Assembly: GCF_001543895.1 (NCBI RefSeq)
Contig: NZ_JYIJ01000017.1
Location: forward strand, 62,001 to 126,000
Reading direction: 5' to 3'
DNA length: 64,000 bases
Origin: Carbonactinospora thermoautotrophica
GTDB taxonomy: Bacteria > Actinomycetota > Actinomycetes > Streptomycetales > Carbonactinosporaceae
The notes under the pieces were generated by a model that saw nothing but the letters and a program-made list of their open reading frames with translations, was not told where the DNA came from and ran no database searches. Shown piece by piece: positions 58,152 to 64,000 of this stretch (position 1 is the stretch's first letter; every line of letters begins with the position of its first letter). The translations under genes were made by a program, and so were the position numbers.

Positions 58152-59450
58152 TCAGCCGCCCGCGCGGCGGCCGAGGACGATGATCGCCCGACCGTGGCCG
58201 GTGTCCTGGTACGGGACGATCAGGAACCGACCGTCTTGCTCGTACAGCATCGCCTGGGCCGGTGCCCCGGCCACGTTGCGCGTGAACCGGTCCAGATCGG
58301 TGCGCGTCCCGTCGTCCAGAGAGAACCGGACCAGCCGGGCGCGTTCGCCGTGCCCGCCGACGATCACCGCGAGCACGCCCTGGTCGTCCCCGCTGACCAG
58401 CGCGAACACCTCCTCCGGGGCGCCCTCGCTCGCCCAGCGGCGCGAACCGGTCCTGAGGTCGTACGCGACCACCGCGTTGTTCGAGCCGCCCGACTCCACC
58501 GCCTCGGTGACGGCGAGCAGCGTGTCACCGTGGACGAGCACCTTGTGCCGCCGCTGGTCGGCCGGCTCCAGGTCCAGCTCGTTCCCCTCGTACTCCCGCG
58601 GGATGCGGGAGCGCACCCGCCCGGTGTCGTCCAGCACGACCAGCGCGTCGTCTCCCTGGACGATCACCGGGGCCGCCGCCAGCACCGCCTCCGGGTGCAC
58701 CGGCAGCGCGGCCCGCCAGGCCAGGCGGCCGGACCGCGGGTCGAACGCGAGCGCCGAACCGCTCCGGCCGCAGTCGATAAGCACCACCACGCGCGCCGGG
58801 TCGGCGGACGCGCCCCGGCCGGCGCAGCCCTTCGGGTACGCCGCCCGCCACCGCGGCGCACCGTCCAGAGCCAGGCCGCGCACCCCGGTGGTGTCCTGGG
58901 CGATCACCGTGCCGGCCACCACGAAGACCCGGGTGCTGGGCCCGTCTCCCGCCGTGTGCAGCCGCGTGCTCCACAGCTTGCGCCCGCCGGCCACGTCGAC
59001 CGCCATCACCTGGTCGCACCGCTCGCCGTACGCGACCGCGCCCACCCCCTGCTCGGCGGTCGGGCTCAGCGCGCAGACCTCGACTGCCGGGCCGGGCACC
59101 GGCACGCCCCACAGCCGCCGGCCGGTTTCCAGGTCGTAGGCGACGACGCCGTCCGGCTGGCCGCGCACCACGGCCTGGCCGGTAAGCCAGCTCCCGTACG
59201 AGACCCGGTCGTCAGGGCCCGTCCCATCCGGGTACGGCAGCGACCACAGCACCTGCCGGTCGGCCGCACCCCGCAGCGCGGCCCACACGCCCCAGACGAC
59301 ACCGCCGAGCACGGCGAGGTACGCCGCCAGCGCCGCGGCGACCCAAGCCAGGCGGGGCGGCTCCGGCCGGGCCGGGCCGCCCGGCGCGGCGGCGGGGGCC
59401 GGGCCGGCGGGTGGTGCCGGCGCAGCGGGCGGCGCGGACGAATCGGTCAT
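58152..59450 (-). CDS. Membrane-anchored PQQ-like beta-propeller protein
   Basis: The 432-residue protein has a Pro/Ala-rich cytoplasmic N-terminus of about 33 residues, one membrane segment (LAWVAAALAAYLAVLGGVVW) and an extracellular beta-propeller with WD/PQQ-like units such as GVVAYDLETGRRLWGVPVPG, VMAVDVAGGRKLWSTRL and VVAYDLRTGSRRWASEG. There are several Cys, possibly in disulfides. No PQQ ligand set is evident, so it is likely a binding or sensor module. It is 9 nt downstream of the gluzincin protease gene. Confidence 0.82.
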   Translation of the reverse strand: MTDSSAPPAAPAPPAGPAPAAAPGGPARPEPPRLAWVAAALAAYLAVLGGVVWGVWAALRGAADRQVLWSLPYPDGTGPDDRVSYGSWLTGQAVVRGQPDGVVAYDLETGRRLWGVPVPGPAVEVCALSPTAEQGVGAVAYGERCDQVMAVDVAGGRKLWSTRLHTAGDGPSTRVFVVAGTVIAQDTTGVRGLALDGAPRWRAAYPKGCAGRGASADPARVVVLIDCGRSGSALAFDPRSGRLAWRAALPVHPEAVLAAAPVIVQGDDALVVLDDTGRVRSRIPREYEGNELDLEPADQRRHKVLVHGDTLLAVTEAVESGGSNNAVVAYDLRTGSRRWASEGAPEEVFALVSGDDQGVLAVIVGGHGERARLVRFSLDDGTRTDLDRFTRNVAGAPAQAMLYEQDGRFLIVPYQDTGHGRAIIVLGRRAGG

Positions 59451-59459
59451 GCGGCATCC

Positions 59460-61013
59460 TCATCCGACCTGGGCCCGCACGTACCGGGCCCAGCGGGCCT
59501 CGAACTGGGCGCGGCTCAGCCCGGTCGTCTCCCGAATCGCGGCGTCCAGCGCCGCGGGGTCCTGGTAGTGCCGCGCCACGAACGCGAACGCCTTGTCCTC
59601 CCCGTGCTCCTCCGCGATGAACCGGATCGCCCAGTACCCGAGCTGGTAGCTGGCCGCCGCGATCAGCAGGTCCTCGTGGTACATGTCACGGTCGGTCGGC
59701 AGCCGCCCGGTGAACCGGCCGCGTCGCAGGTACTCGCGCAGCGCCGCGGAGTGCGCGCCCCTGGCGGGGTCCGTGCCGCGCAGCGCCAGGTACTCGGCGA
59801 ACCCCTCCACGACCCAGAACCGCGGCCTCGCGGGCGAGTCCGCGGCATCGAGCGGCTGGATCAGCGAGTGCGCCATCTCGTGCCGGAAGATCTCCAGCGC
59901 CCCGCGCGGCGCCTGGAAGAACCCGGAGGCCAGGTCGACCACGATCCGGGACCCGCCGAACCGGACCCGATCCTCGTGCCCGAACGTCGCCATCGGGATG
60001 CTCACGCCCGCCTCGTCGGAGTCGGTGTCCTGCGCGCTGCGGAACAGGCGGAAGAACAGCTCACGGTCGTTCTCCAGCACGACCAGGAAGCCGGGCAGCA
60101 CCTCGCCCTTCGGCCCGTGCCGCCGCCAGGCGGCGAGGTTGTCGAGGGCCGCGCGTTCGGCGACCGGCGCGAGCCGCTCGGTCTTCGCCAGCGTCCGGTC
60201 GCTGGCCAGCAGCAGCGCGTGCCCGGTCCGCACCACGTGCATCCGCGGGTACACGTCCCAGGGCGCGGGGTAGTACACGTACTTCGATCCGCCGAACCCC
60301 TTTGGCGACCCGTCCACCGCGGTCACCACGGGCTTGGCGTTCGGGGCGGCCTTGACGACCGTCCAGCGGTACCACTCCGTGACCGGCCGGATGTCCACGC
60401 CCTCGATCTGGTGCACGAACGCCACGTCGACCGTCACCCGCACGCCACGCCCGAACGTGTCCACGGACCGGCCGAGGCGCCGGATGATCTCGTACCGGGC
60501 CTCGCGGAACGGCACCTTGAGCAGGTTCCGGTACAGCCGGCGCTGGTCGTCGACCAGCTTGGTGTTCTTGGGGTCGTACAGGTCGAGGAACGCCTTCTCG
60601 TCCCGCTCCCGCAGCGCCCGCGAGTGCTTGCGCAGCAGCGCCCGGATCTCGTCCTCGGCGAGGACGACCGGGGCGCCGGCGTCCCGCACCACCGGGATGT
60701 CGCCGCCGTAGCGGTCCTGCTCGGGGCGGGTCGCGTACGCGGTGATCGCGGTGGCCCCGGCCGCCACCGGCAGCGACACCAACGCCAGCACCGCCGCCAG
60801 CAGCCACGCGACCGGCGGCCGCGACCAGCCGCCGCGGTAGCGCGACGACGGGTGACCGGGCGCGGTGACCGGCGCCCGGGGCGCGGAGACACCCGGCGGC
60901 GGCATCCGGTCCGGCCCCGGCGGCGCGGACGGGTCCGCCTCCGGGACCTCCCGCGGTCGCCGCGGTGCCGGGATCACGCGGGTCCACTCCTGTGCCGCGG
61001 GCGGGTCGGACAA
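59460..61013 (-). CDS. Membrane-anchored gluzincin metalloprotease (peptidase MA-like)
   Basis: TTG 61013 with GGGGGAA upstream gives 517 residues; the frame is open further up to 61130. A disordered cytoplasmic part of about 60 residues is followed by one membrane segment (VAWLLAAVLALVSLPVAAGA), an NTF2-like region around 105-190, and a protease domain with EIFRHEMAHSLIQPLD and WVVEGFAEYLALRG, the HExxH plus downstream Glu of peptidase MA-like gluzincins. It forms an operon with the beta-propeller protein, and both share the same membrane topology. The substrate is unknown. Confidence 0.84.
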   Translation of the reverse strand: MSDPPAAQEWTRVIPAPRRPREVPEADPSAPPGPDRMPPPGVSAPRAPVTAPGHPSSRYRGGWSRPPVAWLLAAVLALVSLPVAAGATAITAYATRPEQDRYGGDIPVVRDAGAPVVLAEDEIRALLRKHSRALRERDEKAFLDLYDPKNTKLVDDQRRLYRNLLKVPFREARYEIIRRLGRSVDTFGRGVRVTVDVAFVHQIEGVDIRPVTEWYRWTVVKAAPNAKPVVTAVDGSPKGFGGSKYVYYPAPWDVYPRMHVVRTGHALLLASDRTLAKTERLAPVAERAALDNLAAWRRHGPKGEVLPGFLVVLENDRELFFRLFRSAQDTDSDEAGVSIPMATFGHEDRVRFGGSRIVVDLASGFFQAPRGALEIFRHEMAHSLIQPLDAADSPARPRFWVVEGFAEYLALRGTDPARGAHSAALREYLRRGRFTGRLPTDRDMYHEDLLIAAASYQLGYWAIRFIAEEHGEDKAFAFVARHYQDPAALDAAIRETTGLSRAQFEARWARYVRAQVG

Positions 61014-61268
61014 CGTGTTCCCCCAGTGACGCGAATACGATCTCCGCGAGTGTATTGGGCCACGCCGCCCGGGCGGGCCCCTCGAGCCGGCCGGACCGGC
61101 GGGTGATCCCGGTCGCGGCGTGGAGTCCACCGTGCCCGCCGCAGGCGCCGGCGACCGTTCACGGCGCCGGGCAGGTCATGGCCGCGGGTACCCGTGTGCG
61201 AAGAGAACGGTGGGGTACAAAGGAGCCGACGGTAGTTCGGGCAGACAGTCCGCACGCTGCGTGTCGCC

Positions 61269-62012
61269 ATGAACCTTTTGGTCGTTGACTGGGACTACTT
61301 CTTCCCCTTCGAACAGGACGAAGCAGGCCCGGCGCTGTACGACTGGGGTCACTTCGAGACGCCGTACCACCTCGAGGAGGTGTGGCGCGACCGGGCGCTG
61401 GACTTCCTGCTCTGCGACCGCCCCCTGCCGGGCACCACCGGGCGGGAGCGGCGTTTCTGGTCCAGGTTCCGGCTCACGCCGGGCGCCGTCCTGTACTACG
61501 CCGACTCCAACGCGCTCGCGTGGGATCCTCGGGTGCGGGCCGGGGTGCGGGCGGTGTGGCTGTACGACGCGCACCACGACTGCGGGTACGGTCCGGCGGA
61601 CAGCGGCGCCGCTGGCCAGGTGCGGTGTGACGACTGGATGTGCGCCTACCACCGGGCCGGGGCCGAGCTGCGCGTACGGTACCCGCGGTGGCGGGCGCAC
61701 GCGATGTGGTCGGAGCCGGAGCCACGAGTGCCGGTGGACCGCCGGGTGGACGACGAGGCGCCGGTGAGGGTGGTGTTCGACCGGGTGTTCGTGTGCCGCA
61801 GCGGGGCGTGGACCCCGCCGTGGCTGGACGAGGCGTTCTTCGCGTTCCTGCGGGCCGCGCCGGTGGCGCGGCGGGTGAACCTCGACGGGGTGCGGGCCCG
61901 CCGGTTCGACCGCGAGGGGTTGGAACGGTCGGTGGCCGCCGAGCGGGCCGGCCTGGCGATCCTGCGCCTGGTGCAGGGCAGCCCGGTGGTCGGCGGGCGC
62001 CGGGCCTGCTGA
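61269..62012 (+). CDS. Uncharacterised protein with DWD and DAHHD motifs
   Basis: The 247-residue protein starts MNLLVVDWDYFFPFE and has VWLYDAHHDCGYG at residues 95-107. Paired DxD and DAHxD motifs near strand ends occur in the arginase/deacetylase and UPF0489 folds, where they bind metal; this is a resemblance, not a firm assignment. Other parts, CDDWMCAYHRAG and VFVCRSGAWTPPWLDEAFF, are aromatic- and Cys-rich. It is a soluble protein. No operon partner is seen; a protease gene is divergent. Confidence 0.6.
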   Translation: MNLLVVDWDYFFPFEQDEAGPALYDWGHFETPYHLEEVWRDRALDFLLCDRPLPGTTGRERRFWSRFRLTPGAVLYYADSNALAWDPRVRAGVRAVWLYDAHHDCGYGPADSGAAGQVRCDDWMCAYHRAGAELRVRYPRWRAHAMWSEPEPRVPVDRRVDDEAPVRVVFDRVFVCRSGAWTPPWLDEAFFAFLRAAPVARRVNLDGVRARRFDREGLERSVAAERAGLAILRLVQGSPVVGGRRAC

Positions 62013-62082
62013 CCGGGCCCGTCGGGACCCACCGACCTCTCCGATCCGCGGCCACGTCTGCGGGGACGCGCCCGCGGCTCGG

Positions 62083-62598
62083 TCAGTCGTGGAGTTCGAA
62101 CCAGACGCGCTTACCCGCGCCCTCCGACTCCCAGCCCCAGTCGCTGCTGACCTCGGCGACCAGGGTGAGCCCGCGCCCGGACACGTCCAGCTCCGCCACG
62201 TTCTGGGGCACCGGCGGGGAGGGGTTGGCGTCCCAGACGCCGACGCGCAGCACCCCGTCCCCCCGGGAGATCTCCAACCGGATCCCGGTCGCGTCCGGCG
62301 CGTACCGGATCGAGTTCGTCACCAGCTCGGAGACGAGCAGCAACGCCGACTCGACCACCTCCGGGGAAAACCGGCCTACCACGGCCACCGCGGTGAGCCG
62401 CCGTGCCTTGCGCGCGGAGTCCGGCTGGGCCGGCAGCCAGAATTCGCGGGCCTCCGTCTCGCCGGCGGTCGCGACCGCTGCCGAGGCGGTGCGTCCGACC
62501 GCGTTTCCAGCCACCTGTTCGAGTGAATTCGCACCGGGCGAATTCTCGGATTCGTGATCATGGTGAGCCGGTACTGAACCGGCGTCGTGCTGGAGCAT
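62083..62598 (-). CDS. RsbW-like ATP-binding protein
   Basis: The 171-residue protein has a histidine kinase-like ATPase fold: N-box ALLLVSELVTNSIRYAPDAT, VGVWDANPSPPVPQNV and GRGLTLVAEVSSDWGWE. The N-terminal 50 residues are disordered. It is divergent from the XRE-DUF5753 gene, repeating the arrangement found at 54502-56541. It may be an anti-sigma factor kinase or its degenerate relative. Confidence 0.87.
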   Translation of the reverse strand: MLQHDAGSVPAHHDHESENSPGANSLEQVAGNAVGRTASAAVATAGETEAREFWLPAQPDSARKARRLTAVAVVGRFSPEVVESALLLVSELVTNSIRYAPDATGIRLEISRGDGVLRVGVWDANPSPPVPQNVAELDVSGRGLTLVAEVSSDWGWESEGAGKRVWFELHD

Positions 62599-62769
62599 GC
62601 GCCGCCTTTCACGGAAATGGACGCGTGCGTAACCGACGCGTCACCGGTTGGCGTACGTCTCCCGAGATGATGAACATCGACATCAGTTCTTAGCAAGCTT
62701 TGCAGCTCGATTTGATTGCACACGATCGAGTGATTGTCGTACCTGATCTGTTCTTCTCACACTTGGCGC
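62599..62769. promoter_or_regulatory. AT-rich divergent promoter region
   Basis: The 170 bp between the RsbW-like gene and the XRE gene contains A/T-rich DNA (62670-62760) with TTGATT and TTGTCG elements. Likely promoters for both genes; exact boxes are not certain. Confidence 0.4.
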
Positions 62770-63624
62770 ATGGTTTCCACCCCGACCGTGCGCCGCCGAC
62801 GAGTGGGCGCCGAACTGCGCCGGATACGCGAGGCAGCCGGAATGACCCTCGAGGACGCGGCCAAGGTGCTCGAGTGCTCGATCTCGAAGATCAGCCGTAT
62901 GGAGACCGGGCACGTGAAGGCGCGAGTACGTGACATACGGGAGTTGCTGGACGCGTACGGGCTCGCTGACGAGCAGAGACGCAACGCTCTCCTCAACCTG
63001 GCCCGGAACGCCGACCAGCAGGACTGGTGGATCGACTTCAGCGACGTGCTGTCCAGCCTCGCGCAGCACTACCTGAGCTTGGAGAGCGACGCGGCGTGGT
63101 TTTGCTGCTTCCAGCCCCTGGTCGTGCCCGGGCTGCTGCAAACCGAGGACTACGCGCGCGCCGTCATCTCCGCCGGGCAGATCGAGGAAACACCGGAGAA
63201 GGTCGAAAAACGGGTCGGGATCCGCATGGCCCGGCAGGAAATTCTCTTCCGACCGAACCCGGTGCGGCTCTGGGTCGTGCTGGACGAAGCGGTACTGCGT
63301 CGCGAGGTCGGCGGCCGGGAAGTCATGCGCGGCCAGCTCAAACGTCTCGCCGACGCCGCCGTCATGCCCAACATCACCCTCCAGGTGCTCCCGTACGAGG
63401 TCGGAGCCCACGCCGGAATCGACGGCCCCTTTGTGCTGATCGGTTTTCCCGAGCGGGAGGACCCGGACGTGGTCTTCCTGGAGAACATGACCAGCAGTCT
63501 GTACCTGGAGAACAACGAGGCGGTATATCGCTACAAGCTGGCGTTCGACCACATCCGGGCGGAGGCGCTCTCGCCCCGCCGTTCAGAGGAATTGATCAGA
63601 AAATTGGCCAAGGAGTTCGTTTGA
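62770..63624 (+). CDS. XRE regulator with DUF5753 domain
   Basis: From ATG 62770 the protein has 284 residues. The HTH is seen as VGAELRRIREAAGMTLEDAA with KVLECSISKISRMETGHVKA. The C-terminal DUF5753 domain includes WFCCFQPLVVPGLLQTEDYA, RLWVVLDEAVLRREVGG and DAAVMPNITLQVLPYEVG. Such regulators are numerous in Streptomyces and its relatives and pair with DUF397 proteins, as here. They have been likened to antitoxin-toxin pairs (Scr1-type), and control differentiation in known cases. Confidence 0.92.
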   Translation: MVSTPTVRRRRVGAELRRIREAAGMTLEDAAKVLECSISKISRMETGHVKARVRDIRELLDAYGLADEQRRNALLNLARNADQQDWWIDFSDVLSSLAQHYLSLESDAAWFCCFQPLVVPGLLQTEDYARAVISAGQIEETPEKVEKRVGIRMARQEILFRPNPVRLWVVLDEAVLRREVGGREVMRGQLKRLADAAVMPNITLQVLPYEVGAHAGIDGPFVLIGFPEREDPDVVFLENMTSSLYLENNEAVYRYKLAFDHIRAEALSPRRSEELIRKLAKEFV

Positions 63625-63626
63625 CC

Positions 63627-63851
63627 ATGCAGAGGAATCCCGGTGCGGCGAAGCCGGACCTGAACCGGGCCGTGTGGCGGAAGAGCACCCACAGCGGCTC
63701 GGACATCGACTGCGTCGAGGTCGCGGACCTCGGCGAGGTGATCGCGGTCCGCGATTCGAAAAACCCGAGCGGCCCCCATCTCATGTTCACCTTCCGCGAG
63801 TGGACGGCGTTCCTCAGCGGTGTGCGGGGCGGCGAATTCGACCTCGCCTGA
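63627..63851 (+). CDS. DUF397 family protein
   Basis: ATG 63627, 2 nt after the XRE stop codon, gives 74 residues. The family pattern is clear: LNRAVWRKSTHSGSDIDCVE, VADLGEVIAVRDSKNPSGP and LMFTFREWTAFLSGVRGGEF. DUF397 proteins are the small partner of XRE-DUF5753 regulators. A strong hairpin terminator follows. Confidence 0.93.
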   Translation: MQRNPGAAKPDLNRAVWRKSTHSGSDIDCVEVADLGEVIAVRDSKNPSGPHLMFTFREWTAFLSGVRGGEFDLA

Positions 63852-63865
63852 TCCACATCCCCATC

Positions 63866-63914
63866 CCCGCCGTGCGGGAGACCCCGGCGCAGTGGGTGCC
63901 TCCCGCACGGCGGG
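63866..63914 (+). terminator. 15-bp hairpin terminator after DUF397
   Basis: CCCGCCGTGCGGGAG (63866-63880) pairs exactly with CTCCCGCACGGCGGG (63900-63914) over a 19-nt loop, 15 nt after the stop codon. Nothing further is recognised from 63915 to 64000. Confidence 0.72.
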
Positions 63915-64000
63915 CGGCTGCCGTTCCGCCTGACCCCGTTCGCCTGGCTTGGTTTCCTGGGCGTCGACGACCTCCTGCACGGAATTGACAAAACCCGAAA

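Noticed and set aside
57936-61106. 1056-codon plus-strand frame
   Set aside because: It is antisense to the propeller and protease genes, which have clear domains and ribosome sites.

Overview
The window is high-GC, gene-dense DNA from an actinomycete of the Streptomyces/Streptosporangiales kind. This rests on many GTG starts, overlapping operons, an XRE regulator paired with a DUF397 protein, RsbW-like ATPases, a group 2 sigma factor and actinobacterial families such as DUF2630 and DUF5988. I cannot name the genus. About 55 protein genes are supported, plus one tRNA-Cys, one ZTP riboswitch, six Cys-type leader peptides and several strong hairpin terminators.

Layout. 1-7.5 kb: end of a DMFase-like protein, DUF2630, a glutamine synthetase broken by an in-frame TAG, a methyltransferase, DUF5988, a divergent anti-sigma/ECF sigma pair, a small membrane protein and an ABC-class ATPase. 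7.7-13.7 kb: the cytochrome bd operon cydABDC, preceded by a 23-codon reading frame with a strong Shine-Dalgarno. 13.8-38.9 kb: a sulfur-acquisition region of about 25 kb. 39-46.3 kb: a CxxC miniprotein, an alpha/beta hydrolase with an SCP2-like protein, a group 2 sigma factor, a zinc ribbon protein, an APH-type kinase, a membrane-ACT-GNAT fusion and an RlmA-like methyltransferase. 46.6-56.5 kb: a PucR-type regulator with two HTH domains, an L,D-transpeptidase, an M23 peptidase with an SPSVT repeat, an EamA transporter, proA, an XRE-TPR regulator and an RsbW-like ATPase. 56.6-64 kb: ZTP riboswitch and glyA, a gluzincin protease with a beta-propeller protein, a DAHHD-motif protein, a second RsbW-like ATPase, and an XRE-DUF5753/DUF397 pair.

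The sulfur region is the most striking part. Six short reading frames carry the LVxRxHVDxxR...C signature of actinobacterial sulfur-gene leader peptides. Five of them precede, respectively: (1) an SsuD-like monooxygenase with a family 3 binding protein, divergent from a permease, ATPase and FAD/NAD(P) protein; (2) a sulfonate-type binding protein and permease with no ATPase; (3) a ferredoxin, binding protein with a NosL-like tail, permease, ATPase, AprA-like flavoprotein and HEAT-repeat operon; (4) an EgtA-like protein lacking expected catalytic glutamates; (5) an SfnG, DszC-like, SfnB, SsuE, SsuD desulfurization operon. The sixth lies about 0.4 kb from tRNA-Cys and a receiver-less winged-helix regulator. 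Four of the leaders have TTGACA/G 36-37 nt upstream of their ATG, a geometry that predicts leaderless transcripts. I read the region as a cysteine-responsive organosulfur-scavenging island. The ferredoxin/AprA-like/HEAT operon is the best candidate for an undescribed pathway.
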